Source of the DNA: JAVMKJ01 sp031732875
Lineage (GTDB): Bacteria; Pseudomonadota; Gammaproteobacteria; Competibacterales; Competibacteraceae
Assembly (NCBI GenBank): GCA_031732875.1
Contig: JAVMKL010000101.1
Location: 1-32,342 of the forward strand
Length of the DNA: 32,342 nt
Direction of reading: 5' to 3'
Shown: piece by piece, positions 7,499 through 16,126 of the stretch
Position numbering within the stretch: the stretch's first letter is position 1
How the letters are laid out: the number at the start of each line of letters is the position of its first letter
Translations under genes and position numbers: made by a program
Notes under the pieces: generated by a model
Seen by the model: only the letters and a program-made list of their open reading frames with translations
Databases searched by the model: none
Told to the model about the DNA's origin: nothing

Positions 7499-7815
7499 GC
7501 TTCACCTGTGCCTGTTCCCATCCCCGTGCCGCATTGTCGCCAGTCCACACGAACCTCCGTCGACATCCACCCAATAGACGCGCGAGCGACCCATGGGTTG
7601 CGCGATCGCCGGGAAACTCCGAGTATATTTGAGCCTGTGCTTTTGTGATGGTGAAAGTCTAGGCTACTATTCTACAAGTATCGCGCGTTTCCCGCCGATG
7701 GCGCGCGCGACCACCTCGAATCCCCGATCCCCGGCTGGCTTCGCGCAGGCCTTTTTTCGTGTCAGTTTCCCGGCGGGCGGGCGCCGGGAAGAATAACAAC
7801 CGTGAGGACAACAAC
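7499..7815. promoter_or_regulatory. Divergent intergenic region between the HNH gene and pntAA
   Basis: A 317-bp gene-free stretch separating two outward-facing transcription units. On the plus strand TTGTGA (7643-7648) and TACTAT (7665-7670), 16 bp apart, form a plausible sigma-70 promoter for pntAA, leaving a leader of about 140 nt. A stable hairpin lies near the end of that leader (separate entry). I see no clear promoter for the minus-strand HNH gene. Confidence 0.45.
7767..7790 (+). promoter_or_regulatory. Stable hairpin in the pntAA leader
   Basis: TTCCCGGCG (7767-7775) and CGCCGGGAA (7782-7790) form a perfect 9-bp stem with a 6-base loop. It ends 13 bases before the GAGGA ribosome-binding site at 7804-7808. 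No U-tract follows, so it is unlikely to be a terminator; it could affect translation start or RNA stability. Confidence 0.55.
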
Positions 7816-8937
7816 ATGCCAGTTCGTATGGCCGTCCCGAAGGAAATCGTTTCGGGCGAACGACGGGTCGCGCTGGACCCGACGATGGCCGAGCGTTTCA
7901 GCAAGCTCGGCGTCGAAATCCTGTTGGAAAAGGGCGCCGGTCTCAGCGCCTTTTTCCCCGATGAGGCTTATGGCAAGAGCAGCCGGCTGGTGGACGGCGC
8001 CCAAGCCCTGTACGCCGAGGCCGACGTGGTGTTCAAGGTGCAGGCGCCGACCCTGGAAGAGGTGGAACTGCTCCGGGATGGCTCGACCCTGTTGGCTGTT
8101 TTGCAAGCGCATCGCAACGTCGAGATGGTCAAGCGGCTGCGCGACAAGAAGATCACCAGTTTCGCCATGGAACTGATCCCGCGCATCTCCCGCGCCCAGT
8201 CGATGGACGTGCTGTCCTCGCAAGCCGCCGTGGCCGGCTACTATGTGGCGTTGCGGGCGGCCATTCTGGCCAGCGGGTTCTTCCCCATGCTGACCACCGC
8301 CGCCGGCACCATCCGCCCCTCCAAGGTCGTCATCGTCGGTGCGGGCGTAGCCGGCTTGCAGGCGATCGCCACCTGCCGCCGGCTCGGCGCGATGGTGGAA
8401 GCCTACGACATTCGTCCCGCGGCCCGGCAAGAGATCGAATCGCTGGGCGCCAAGATGATCGACACCGGAGTCAACGCCGCCGCCGAGGGCGGCTACGCCC
8501 GCGAACTGACGGCGGAAGAGAGGCAGAAACAGGCCGATGTGTTGGCCAAGCACGTCGCCGCCGCCAATGCGGTCATCACCACCGCGGCCATTCCCGGCCG
8601 GGCCGCGCCGAAGATCGTGACCGCCGCGATGGTGGAAACCATGAAGCGCGGCGCGGTGATCGTGGACCTGGCGGCCGAATCGGGCGGCAACTGCGAGCTG
8701 ACCCGTCCCGGCGAAACCCACGAGCACAACGGCGTCCTCATCGACGGCCCGCTCAACATCCCCAGCAGCTTCCCGGTTCCGGCCAGCGAGATGTACGCCA
8801 AGAACTTGTACAACTTCCTGTCGCCGATGATCAAGGACGGCAACCTGAACCTGGATTGGAACGACGAGGTGATCGCCAAGAGCGCGCTGACCCGCGACGG
8901 GCAGATCGTCCACGAACCCACCAGCAAGCTGGTATAA
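7816..8937 (+). CDS. pntAA: NAD(P) transhydrogenase subunit alpha part 1 (domain I)
   Basis: The NAD(H)-binding domain I of proton-translocating transhydrogenase, which uses the proton motive force to reduce NADP+ with NADH at the inner membrane. The start at ATG 7816 is set by GAGGA seven bases upstream and the canonical opening MPVRMAVPKEIVSGERRVALDP. Seen in the sequence: SSQAAVAGYYVALRAA (helix around residue 135-150), the nucleotide-binding VVIVGAGVAGLQAIATCRRLGA followed by AYDIRP, and LIDGPLNIPSSFPVPASEMYAKN near the end. The 373 residues match the short alpha-1 subunit of the three-gene (Rhodospirillum-type) arrangement rather than the fused E. coli PntA. First gene of a three-gene operon, 19 bp before pntAB. 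Confidence 0.97.
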   Translation: MPVRMAVPKEIVSGERRVALDPTMAERFSKLGVEILLEKGAGLSAFFPDEAYGKSSRLVDGAQALYAEADVVFKVQAPTLEEVELLRDGSTLLAVLQAHRNVEMVKRLRDKKITSFAMELIPRISRAQSMDVLSSQAAVAGYYVALRAAILASGFFPMLTTAAGTIRPSKVVIVGAGVAGLQAIATCRRLGAMVEAYDIRPAARQEIESLGAKMIDTGVNAAAEGGYARELTAEERQKQADVLAKHVAAANAVITTAAIPGRAAPKIVTAAMVETMKRGAVIVDLAAESGGNCELTRPGETHEHNGVLIDGPLNIPSSFPVPASEMYAKNLYNFLSPMIKDGNLNLDWNDEVIAKSALTRDGQIVHEPTSKLV

Positions 8938-8956
8938 CAAAATCCGGAGAAGCGTT

Positions 8957-9268
8957 ATGGAAGTCATGAAGCAAGTTGTCGAGTTCTTCTCCCCTATTTA
9001 CATCTTGATGCTGGCCGGCTTTCTGGGCTATGAAATCATCGCCCGGGTGCCGGTTATCCTGCACACCCCGCTGATGTCCGGCACCAACTTCGTTCACGGC
9101 ATCGTGCTGGTGGGCGCGATGGTGGCGCTGGGCCAGGCCGTGACCCCGCTGGAGCAGACCATCGGGTTCCTCGGTGTATTGCTGGGCGCAGGCAACGCGG
9201 TCGGTGGCTATTTCGTCACGGAGCGGATGCTCGAAATGTTCAAGAGCAGCAAGGGCCAGGAGAAGTAA
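8957..9268 (+). CDS. pntAB: NAD(P) transhydrogenase subunit alpha part 2
   Basis: A 103-residue membrane subunit carrying the first helices of the proton channel (domain II). Three hydrophobic segments are visible: FFSPIYILMLAGFLGYEII, FVHGIVLVGAMVALG and TIGFLGVLLGAGNAVGGYFV, the last followed by the conserved TERMLEMFK. The motif HTPLMSGTNFVHGIV is typical of this subunit. It follows pntAA closely and its stop is 3 bases from the pntB start, consistent with strict co-translation. Length and order match the three-subunit enzyme. Confidence 0.96.
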   Translation: MEVMKQVVEFFSPIYILMLAGFLGYEIIARVPVILHTPLMSGTNFVHGIVLVGAMVALGQAVTPLEQTIGFLGVLLGAGNAVGGYFVTERMLEMFKSSKGQEK

Positions 9269-9271
9269 GTC

Positions 9272-10681
9272 ATGGGCTATCTCATTGAAACGATTTATTT
9301 CCTGACGGCGGCGCTGTTCATCATCGGACTGAAGCGAATGTCGCATCCGACGACGGCCCGCAGCGGCATCGTCTGGGCCGGCTATGGGATGGTGCTGGCA
9401 ACCGTGGTCAGCTTCGTTCACCCGCAGATTACCGCGCATATCGTCGCGGCCAACTACGTGTTGATGGTGATCGCTATCGTCATCGGCGGCGCGATTGCCT
9501 GGTGGGGCGCCAAAAAGGTGCCGATGACCGCCATGCCGCAGATGATCGCCATTTACAACGGCATGGGCGGTGGCGCGGCGGCGGCGATTGCCGCGGTGGA
9601 ACTGCTCAAGAACCATGGTGACCAGTTGCCGCAGACCCACATCATGATCATGGCGGTGGCCGGCGCGCTGATCGGCGCCGTCGCCTTCTCCGGTTCGGTG
9701 GTCGCCTTCGGCAAATTGCAGGAACTCAAATTTTTCAAGGATGACGCCAAGTTCCGTTTCGAGGGACAACAGAAAGTCAATGCGGCGATTTTCGGCGCAG
9801 CGGTGGTGTTGGGCCTGGTGATCGCGTTGAGCCACAGTTCCAGCGGCGCGCTGATCACCGTGTTCTTCCTGCTGGCGCTGGCGTTTGGCGCGATGATGGC
9901 CCTGCCCATCGGCGGCGCGGACATGCCGGTGGTCATTTCGCTGTTCAACGCCTTCACCGGTCTGGCGGTGGCGCTGGAAGGCTTTGTGCTGGGTAACTCG
10001 GCCATGATCATCGCCGGCATCATCGTCGGCTCGTCAGGCACGCTGTTGACCTTGATGATGGCCAAAGCGATGAATCGCTCGGTGTCGAACGTGTTGTTCA
10101 GCAACTGGGCGGCGTTGGGCAGCGGCGAGGCGCAAGCGGTGACGGGCAGCCTCAAGCCGATGGAGCCGCCGGATGCGGCGATTCAGATGGCGTATGCGAG
10201 CAAGGTCATTATCGTACCCGGTTATGGCATGGCGGTCGCTCAGGCGCAGCACAAAATCTGGGAAATGTGCAAGCTGCTCATGGAGCGCGACGTCACGGTC
10301 AAGTTCGCCATTCATCCCGTTGCGGGCCGCATGCCCGGTCACATGAACGTGTTGCTGGCCGAAGCGGGGGTTCCCTACGATCTGATCTTCGATATGGAGG
10401 AGATCAACGAAGAGTTTTCTACCGCCGATGTAGCCCTGGTAATCGGCGCCAACGATGTGGTGAATCCGGCGGCGCGCACCGACAAGGCTAGCCCGATCTA
10501 CGGGATGCCGATCCTGAACGTGGATCACGCCAAGAACGTGCAGGTGATCAAACGCGGCAAGGGCGTGGGCTTCGCCGGCATCGAAAACGCACTGTTCTTC
10601 GCCGACAACACCCGGATGGTCTACGGCGACGCGCAAAAAGTTGCGGCAGGAATGATCCAAGGGATCAAGGATCTCGGCTAG
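9272..10681 (+). CDS. pntB: NAD(P) transhydrogenase subunit beta
   Basis: A 469-residue subunit with the remaining membrane helices and the NADP(H)-binding domain III. The N-terminal two thirds are hydrophobic, with the conserved AIYNGMGGGAAAAIAAVELL loop and HSSSG. Domain III starts near residue 290: VIIVPGYGMAVAQAQHKI (nucleotide fold), FAIHPVAGRMPGHMNVLLAEA, DVALVIGANDVVNPAA, YGMPILNVDHAK and VIKRGKGVGFAGIENALFF. All residues I know to be conserved are present and the length is normal. Last gene of the operon, followed at once by an intrinsic terminator. Confidence 0.97.
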   Translation: MGYLIETIYFLTAALFIIGLKRMSHPTTARSGIVWAGYGMVLATVVSFVHPQITAHIVAANYVLMVIAIVIGGAIAWWGAKKVPMTAMPQMIAIYNGMGGGAAAAIAAVELLKNHGDQLPQTHIMIMAVAGALIGAVAFSGSVVAFGKLQELKFFKDDAKFRFEGQQKVNAAIFGAAVVLGLVIALSHSSSGALITVFFLLALAFGAMMALPIGGADMPVVISLFNAFTGLAVALEGFVLGNSAMIIAGIIVGSSGTLLTLMMAKAMNRSVSNVLFSNWAALGSGEAQAVTGSLKPMEPPDAAIQMAYASKVIIVPGYGMAVAQAQHKIWEMCKLLMERDVTVKFAIHPVAGRMPGHMNVLLAEAGVPYDLIFDMEEINEEFSTADVALVIGANDVVNPAARTDKASPIYGMPILNVDHAKNVQVIKRGKGVGFAGIENALFFADNTRMVYGDAQKVAAGMIQGIKDLG

Positions 10682-10708
10682 AACTCGTCGCGATTCGCGT
10701 CAAAATCG

Positions 10709-10737
10709 CAAGGCGGCCTCCGGGCCGCCTTGTTTTT
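10709..10737 (+). terminator. Intrinsic terminator of the pnt operon
   Basis: CAAGGCGGCC and GGCCGCCTTG form a perfect 10-bp stem closed by a TCCG tetraloop, followed by GTTTTTC-type U-tract (10733-10737), 28 bases after the pntB stop. Confidence 0.92.
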
Positions 10738-10999
10738 CTGGAGTCCCGACTGGAACGTGACGAGCCACCAAAACAATCGCCTCGACGGTTTTGCCGGTGT
10801 GAGTTGGATCCGCGCCGGATGCCGGCCGGGCTATACTTTTTCGTGCTTCCTGGTTAGCGCGTTGCCGTATCATTCAGCCCTCGGGAAGTCATGGGGAAAC
10901 CGATAATCGCTGTTTGTTCCCGACGGTGCGGTTGGCGCAAAAGGCTCGCGGATGCGAGCCACCCTGTTTGGCAAGGTATTGGCCAGGAGTTTCATCATA

Positions 11000-11746
11000 A
11001 TGATCGATTACAGCGCGATCGAGGAGGGGTTCGCCCAAGGAGAATTCTTCCTGCAGTATTTGCCGACTGTTTCTCTCGATGACGGTCGCTGCGTCGGCGC
11101 CGAGGCCCTTACCCGGTGGCATCGTCCGTCCGGGATGGTTCACCCCCATGAGTTCATCCCGATTCTGGAAAACACCCCGCTGTCCGGCCGTCTCACCTAT
11201 TGGGTGATCGACACGGTGGCGACCGAACTGTCCGATTGGCTCCGGGCGCACCCCGAAGCGCACGTCAGCATCAACGTGCCGCCGGAAATTCTCGGTCGAG
11301 GTGGGCTGGAATATGCTGGCGAGAAATCCGGGTTGCTGGAATTTGCCCGGCAAATCATTCTGGAAATCATCGAGCGGGGGATACCGGACCAGCTCGGGTT
11401 GCAAGCCCTCGCCGGCGCACCCGATTATGGGATCCGCTTCGCTCTCGACGATGTCACCATGAGCGGGGCCAATCTGGCGCTCCTGGCACGATGCCCCTTC
11501 AACATTATCAAGATCGACCGCGCGGCAGTCGGACAGATCGTGCCGGAAAATCCGCGTCCGCAGTGGCTCGAAGCGTTGGCGGCCCTGCTGCGGACGACGC
11601 ATCTGGACGTGATCGCCGAAGGAGTCGAAACCGCGTATCAGGCTGCGGCGCTGCGGGAGGCTGGAGTCAAGCTGGCCCAGGGATTTTATTTCGCCCGCCC
11701 GACTTCGGCCGCTGGTCTTCGCGAATTTCACGCTCGAAGTGGATAA
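11000..11746 (+). CDS. EAL-domain cyclic-di-GMP phosphodiesterase
   Basis: A stand-alone EAL domain of 248 residues that should hydrolyse c-di-GMP to pGpG in the cytoplasm. The start is ATG 11000, with AGGAG ten bases before; an in-frame ATG at 10952 has no comparable site. Catalytic signature residues are complete: G-A-E-A-L (E35), SINVPPEIL (Asn), LEIIERG (Glu), FALDDV (Asp-Asp), IIKIDR (Lys), IAEGVET (Glu) and AQGFYFARP. No sensor, GGDEF or membrane part is attached, so control must come from expression or partners. A TATACT box near 10833 in the preceding 260-bp gap could serve as its -10. Neighbouring genes (pnt, glucokinase) suggest no specific pathway. Confidence 0.9.
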   Translation: MIDYSAIEEGFAQGEFFLQYLPTVSLDDGRCVGAEALTRWHRPSGMVHPHEFIPILENTPLSGRLTYWVIDTVATELSDWLRAHPEAHVSINVPPEILGRGGLEYAGEKSGLLEFARQIILEIIERGIPDQLGLQALAGAPDYGIRFALDDVTMSGANLALLARCPFNIIKIDRAAVGQIVPENPRPQWLEALAALLRTTHLDVIAEGVETAYQAAALREAGVKLAQGFYFARPTSAAGLREFHARSG

Positions 11747-11754
11747 GTCGAACG

Positions 11755-11793
11755 ACTCCCCTCCCCCCTTTGCCAAAGGGGGCCAGCGATACC
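11755..11793. repeat. Short palindromic GC-rich element
   Basis: CCCCCTTTGCCAAAGGGGG is an inverted repeat between the EAL and glucokinase genes. Its type (C-rich arm, AAAGGGGG arm) resembles the small dispersed 'CTCCCCC-AAAGGGGG' elements that litter many proteobacterial genomes. It could also act as a weak terminator, but there is no U-tract. Confidence 0.4.
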
Positions 11794-11875
11794 GTGACGC
11801 GATGATTTGTCGTCGATTTCGGCTACCATGACGCTCTACTGGCTCGATCCCTTCCTCCCGACCGGAACCACCACG

Positions 11876-12835
11876 ATGCAAGAACTCCCTGCCGGACCTC
11901 ATGCCCTGGTGGCCGACATCGGCGGCACCAACGCCCGTTTCGCGCGGGTGGACGCCGATGGTCGGCCGTACGCCGAACGCAGCCTGCCCGGCGCTGACTT
12001 TCCGGGCCTGACCGCCGCTGCCAAGGCCTATCTCGATGCCACCGGCGGGTCGCGCCCGGTCCGGGCCGCCGTCGCGGTCGCCACGCCGGTGACCGGCGAC
12101 TGGATTCAGTTCACCAACAGCGACTGGTCGTTCTCGATCGAAGCCGCGCGGCGGGAGCTGGGACTGGAACGGCTGACCATCCTCAACGATTTCACCGCGC
12201 TGGCGCTGGCGCTGCCGCTGCTCGGCCCGGACGAACGCCGGACGGTCGGCGGCGGCGCGGCCGCGCCGGAAGCGCCCATCGGCCTGATCGGCGCGGGCAC
12301 TGGCCTGGGCGTGTCGGGACTGGTCTGGTCGGGCGAGCGCTGGATTCCCCTCCAGACCGAAGGTGGGCATGTGACCTTTGCTGCCGCTGACGAACGGGAG
12401 TGGGCGATCGGCCGGATCCTGCAACGGCGGTTCGGCCACGTCTCGCCGGAACGGCTGCTGTCCGGTCCCGGATTGATGAATCTCCACGCCGCGCTGGCCG
12501 AACTGGAAGGCTGGCCGGCCGAATCGCTGGATCCGGCCGACATCACCGACCGGGGCCTGACTGGGGCCTGCCCGCATTGCCGGGACGTGCTGGGCCTGTT
12601 CTGCGGCGCGCTGGGCGCGGCGGCCGGCAATCTGGCGCTTACGCTCGGCGCGCGGGGTGGGGTCTATATCGGCGGCGGCATCGTGCCCCGGCTCGGCGAC
12701 TTTTTTGACCGCTCGACGTTCCGCGCCCGGTTCGAAGCCAAGGGCCGGTTCAGTGGCTATCTGGCGACCATTCCCACTTGGGTGATTACTGCTGCCCATC
12801 CGGCGCTGCGCGGCGTGGCGGCGGCGCTGGACTGA
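11876..12835 (+). CDS. glk: Glucokinase
   Basis: ATP-dependent phosphorylation of glucose to glucose 6-phosphate. ATG 11876 gives 319 residues, the usual size of proteobacterial Glk (E. coli 321); the frame is open to 11807 but the extra 23 residues are not family-like. Motifs: phosphate-binding DIGGTNARFA (D14 on), TNSDWSFS sugar-binding loop, LNDFTALALALP with the catalytic Asp, GAGTGLGVSGLVW for the second phosphate loop, and TEGGHVTFA. GGVYIGGGIVPRLGDFF near the C-terminus is the adenosine-binding region, and the family ending with FRARFEAKGRFSGYL is present. No regulator or sugar transporter is adjacent, so it stands as a single transcription unit. Confidence 0.95.
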   Translation: MQELPAGPHALVADIGGTNARFARVDADGRPYAERSLPGADFPGLTAAAKAYLDATGGSRPVRAAVAVATPVTGDWIQFTNSDWSFSIEAARRELGLERLTILNDFTALALALPLLGPDERRTVGGGAAAPEAPIGLIGAGTGLGVSGLVWSGERWIPLQTEGGHVTFAAADEREWAIGRILQRRFGHVSPERLLSGPGLMNLHAALAELEGWPAESLDPADITDRGLTGACPHCRDVLGLFCGALGAAAGNLALTLGARGGVYIGGGIVPRLGDFFDRSTFRARFEAKGRFSGYLATIPTWVITAAHPALRGVAAALD

Positions 12836-12989
12836 CTGGATTAAAGCGGCGACGGCGGCACCGCCAGCAGGGTGAGGGCGGTAGTGCTTCAAATGTGGAT
12901 GCTGAATTATAAGATATTGTATTAATAAAATTATTTATAAATTTGAATCCATATTCACATCAGGAACACTACCGATAACGAGGCGAATC
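12836..12989 (+). promoter_or_regulatory. AT-rich promoter region of the CBS gene
   Basis: A 154-bp gap whose second half (about 12900-12960) is strikingly AT-rich (TTATAAGATATTGTATTAAT, then ATTTATAAATTTG) compared with the surroundings, as expected for a promoter. Several overlapping TATAAT-like boxes are possible, so I do not choose one. It may also bind nucleoid proteins. Confidence 0.4.
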
Positions 12990-13475
12990 ATGCAACCAGG
13001 GCAGCATCCCCGTGTCGCGCACCCGACGCTGAAGCAAGTACTCGCGCAAAAGCCACGCGACCTGCATGTGGTCGACATCGACGCAACGGTGCTGGATGCC
13101 TTGCGAGTGATGGCCGAACGGGATGTCGGGGCCGTTCTGATACTGGACGGCAAACGCCCGGTCGGCCTGTTTACCGAACGTGACTTTGCCCGCCATACCG
13201 TTTCCGATGGCAGCCCGGTTCATCTGACACCGGTCCGCCAAGTGATGGCCGGGAATATCGTTTTTGCCACGCCCGAGCAGACGGTGTTGCAAGGCATGGC
13301 GCTGATGCGCGAACGGTGGCTTCGCTACCTCACGGTGCTCGAAAACGGCCATCCGCTGGGGATGCTATCGATCGGTGATCTACTCGAGGAAATCATCGCC
13401 TACCAGGAACGCGTCCTGAATGCCATCGAGTTAGACCAGCTCGTGCTGTTTGCCCGTGGAACGTACAGTTGCTGA
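12990..13475 (+). CDS. Tandem CBS-domain protein
   Basis: A 161-residue protein made almost only of two CBS motifs that together form a Bateman module, which in other proteins binds adenosyl ligands (AMP, ATP, SAM). CBS1 (about residues 20-78): DATVLDALRVMAERDVGAVLILDGKRPVGLFTERDFAR in pieces. CBS2 (about 88-145): VFATPEQTVLQGMALMRERWLRYLTVLENGHPLGMLSIGDLL. The ends LFTERDFAR and LSIGDLLEE are the standard ligand-contact segments. GAGG seven bases before ATG 12990 supports the start. It probably senses energy state and acts on an unknown partner. Convergent with the LysR gene, 12 bases away. Confidence 0.88.
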   Translation: MQPGQHPRVAHPTLKQVLAQKPRDLHVVDIDATVLDALRVMAERDVGAVLILDGKRPVGLFTERDFARHTVSDGSPVHLTPVRQVMAGNIVFATPEQTVLQGMALMRERWLRYLTVLENGHPLGMLSIGDLLEEIIAYQERVLNAIELDQLVLFARGTYSC

Positions 13476-13487
13476 TCGCGCCTTCCC

Positions 13488-14396
13488 TCATTCCTCGCCG
13501 TGGAGGAACAGCCGGCGATGCGCGTCGGCCAGCGAGCGCAGGTAATCCCAGACCACCCGCACCCGCTTGAGTCGCAGCCGGTCTGCATGAGCGGCCAGCC
13601 AGAACGTATGCTGGAAAGAGGCTTCATCCGGCAGCACCTTGATCAGACGTGGATCGCTGGCTCCGATGTAAGGCGCCAGTACCGCCAGCCCAACCCCAGT
13701 CAAGGCCGCTTCCTTGTGCGCCAGCATGCTGGTGCTGCAGAAGCGCAAATTCGGTTTATCGCAGAGTTTTTCGAGAAACCGTAATTCCTGGCTGAGCAAA
13801 TAGTCGTCGATATAGGCGATGAAGGGATGATCCGCCAGATCGGCACGGGACCGAATCGGCGGATGCGCCGCCAGATAATCCCTGGCCCCATACAGAAAAT
13901 AAGTGAAGTCGCTCCAGCGGGTCACTACATAAGGTCCCCGGCGCGGCGGTTCCAGGGTAATCGCTAAATCCGCCTCGCGGCTGGCCAGATTTGCCAGCCG
14001 GGGCAGAGCCAGCAATTCCAGGGTCAAGCGGGGATGTTCGTCGAGCAGTGGTTTGATCCGCGGCGTCAAAAAAATTACCGCCAGTCCTTCGGGAATGCCC
14101 AGCCGCACTTCGCCGCTGATCGCTACATCCCGATCCGCCAGTTCCTCCGATACCACAGCCACCGTGGATTCGACCATCTCCGCCATGGGCAATAGCGCTT
14201 GGCCAGCCTCGGTCAGGATGAGCCCATCGGGGCGACGGTCGAACAGCCGGGTACCCATCGCCCGTTCGAGCGCATCGATCCGGCGAGCCACCGTGCTATG
14301 TTCGACTCCCAATCGTCGAGCGGCGGGACTTAATCGTCCCAACCGCGCTACTGCCAAAAAATAGCGCAGGTCGTTCCAATCCATTTCGCGTTTCAT
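13488..14396 (-). CDS. LysR-family transcriptional regulator
   Basis: A 302-residue LysR regulator. The start ATG 14396 has GGAGAGG six bases upstream; an upstream in-frame ATG at 14414 is less likely. The N-terminal winged helix-turn-helix is clear: WNDLRYFLAVARLGRLSPAARRLGVEHSTVARRIDALE and LFDRRPDGLILTEAG. It is followed by the linker helix and a LysR substrate domain (EVRLGIPEGLAVIFLTPRIK ... GLAVLAPYIG). It is divergent from the GntP permease and CoA-transferase genes, the usual LysR arrangement, so I infer that it controls that operon and responds to the transported acid or its CoA ester. Confidence 0.92.
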   Translation of the reverse strand: MKREMDWNDLRYFLAVARLGRLSPAARRLGVEHSTVARRIDALERAMGTRLFDRRPDGLILTEAGQALLPMAEMVESTVAVVSEELADRDVAISGEVRLGIPEGLAVIFLTPRIKPLLDEHPRLTLELLALPRLANLASREADLAITLEPPRRGPYVVTRWSDFTYFLYGARDYLAAHPPIRSRADLADHPFIAYIDDYLLSQELRFLEKLCDKPNLRFCSTSMLAHKEAALTGVGLAVLAPYIGASDPRLIKVLPDEASFQHTFWLAAHADRLRLKRVRVVWDYLRSLADAHRRLFLHGEE

Positions 14397-14663
14397 CGCA
14401 TTCCTCTCCGCCATTCTTGCGTAACCGGCCCAACCAGATTTGAGGCTTGTTGTTTATTTATGCACTGAGTTTTCAATATTTTTGGGAATTTTCACCCATC
14501 CTGAGAGCGATTACAGTTAATTTGTCAGGTTTCATCCGTCGTTCGCGATTTGCCAATCCTGCCGCAACTAGAATTTATTTCGGATAGCGGGAGCGATCGG
14601 CCGTCATGGATCGGTTGCAACCGGACACTTCTCACAACGACATCCACCAAGAGGTTAAGCACG
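14397..14663. promoter_or_regulatory. Divergent control region between the LysR gene and the GntP permease
   Basis: A 267-bp gap, AT-richer than its surroundings from 14430 to 14540, placed where a LysR protein would bind between its own gene and its target. I see several T-N11-A pairs, but none that is a convincing palindrome, so no operator is assigned. A GAGG site 9 bases before the permease ATG (14651-14654) is its ribosome-binding site. Confidence 0.45.
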
Positions 14664-16058
14664 ATGAGTTTCCTGATCGTCATTGGAGCGTTGATCCTGT
14701 TGATGTACGTGGCCTACAAGGGCCATAGCGTGGTGCTGTTCGCGCCTGTCGCCGCCCTGCTGGCGGTGCTGCTGACCGATCCGATTTTGGTTGCGCCGAT
14801 GTATCTCGGCGTGTTCATGGACAAGATGGTCAGCTTCATCAAGCTGTACTTCCCGGTATTCATGCTGGGAGCGGTGTTCGGCAAGGTGGTCGAGTTGTCC
14901 GGCTACTCGAAATCCATCGTGTCGGCGGTGGTCGACGCCATCGGCCACGAGCGGGCAATGCTGTCCATCGTTGTGGTGTGCGCGATCCTTACCTACGGCG
15001 GGGTTTCCCTGTTCGTGGTGGTGTTCGCGGTCTATCCGTTCGCAGCGGAACTGTTCCGGCAGACCCACATCCCGAAACGGCTGATTCCCGGCACGATTGC
15101 ATTAGGGGCGTTCACCTTCACCATGGATTCGCTGCCCGGCACTCCACAGATTCAAAATATCATTCCGACCTCCTTCTTCAACACCACCACCTGGGCCGCC
15201 CCCTGGCTGGGCGTAGTCGGCGGCGTGTTTATCTTCATTGTCGGGATGCTCTATCTCAACTGGCAACGCCGCCGCGCCGAAGTGGCCGGCGAAAGCTACG
15301 GGACCAACCTGATCAACGAGCCGGAACCGTTCACCCACGAAAAGCTGCCCAATCCCATCCTCGCCATCACCCCCCTGCTCCTGGTGGGCATCCTCAATTT
15401 CGCTTTCACCCAACTGGTGCCGATTCTGTACGGCCAAAAATTCGAGCTGACCATGACTGGGATCGGGGCCAAGCCGGTGCCGTTTGAAATCCCCAAGGTT
15501 GCAGCGATCTGGGCGGTGCAAGCGGCGCTGCTGGTGGGCATTCTGTTCGTGGTCATCACCGCCTGGAGGCCGATCAAGGAGAAATTCGCCGAAGGCGCCA
15601 AGTCGGCGGTAGCCGGGTCGCTGCTGGCATCGATGAACACCGCCTCGGAATACGGCTTCGGTGGCGTCATCGCCTCGCTGCCAGGATTCCTGGTGGTGGC
15701 CGATGCGCTACGGGCGATTCCCAACCCGCTGGTCAACGAAGCGATCACCGTCACCACCCTGGCCGGTATCACCGGCTCGGCATCGGGCGGCATGAGCATC
15801 GCCCTCGCTACCATGTCCAACCATTTCATCGAAGTCGCCAAAGCCGCTGACATCCCGCTGGAAGTGCTGCACCGCGTCGCCTCGATGGCCAGCGGTGGCA
15901 TGGACACGCTGCCGCACAACGGCGCGGTCATCACTTTGCTGGCAGTGACCGGTCTGACCCACAAACAGTCCTACAAGGACATCTTCGCGATTACCGTGAT
16001 CAAGACCAGCGCGGTATTCGTGGTGATCGCCTTCTTCTATCTGACCGGCATCTACTGA
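14664..16058 (+). CDS. GntP-family permease, probably for a hydroxy- or keto-acid
   Basis: A 464-residue inner-membrane transporter of the gluconate permease (GntP) family, with about 12 helices. ATG 14664 follows GAGG and opens MSFLIVIGALILLMYVAYKGH, the family start; the frame is open further upstream but without family resemblance. Conserved stretches: FMLGAVFGKVVELSGYSKSI, SLPGTPQIQNIIPTSFFNT, GFGGVIASLPGF and GSASGGMSIALATMS. The combination with a CoA-transferase and a LysR regulator is the arrangement seen for D-3-hydroxybutyrate permeases, so I favour uptake of 3-hydroxybutyrate or acetoacetate over gluconate. That is inference from the neighbours. Confidence 0.88.
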   Translation: MSFLIVIGALILLMYVAYKGHSVVLFAPVAALLAVLLTDPILVAPMYLGVFMDKMVSFIKLYFPVFMLGAVFGKVVELSGYSKSIVSAVVDAIGHERAMLSIVVVCAILTYGGVSLFVVVFAVYPFAAELFRQTHIPKRLIPGTIALGAFTFTMDSLPGTPQIQNIIPTSFFNTTTWAAPWLGVVGGVFIFIVGMLYLNWQRRRAEVAGESYGTNLINEPEPFTHEKLPNPILAITPLLLVGILNFAFTQLVPILYGQKFELTMTGIGAKPVPFEIPKVAAIWAVQAALLVGILFVVITAWRPIKEKFAEGAKSAVAGSLLASMNTASEYGFGGVIASLPGFLVVADALRAIPNPLVNEAITVTTLAGITGSASGGMSIALATMSNHFIEVAKAADIPLEVLHRVASMASGGMDTLPHNGAVITLLAVTGLTHKQSYKDIFAITVIKTSAVFVVIAFFYLTGIY

Positions 16059-16126
16059 CCTGATCCGTGACGGGGCACGATCCACTTCATCGCGCCCCGT
16101 TCACTACCCAAAGGAGGAACAACGCC

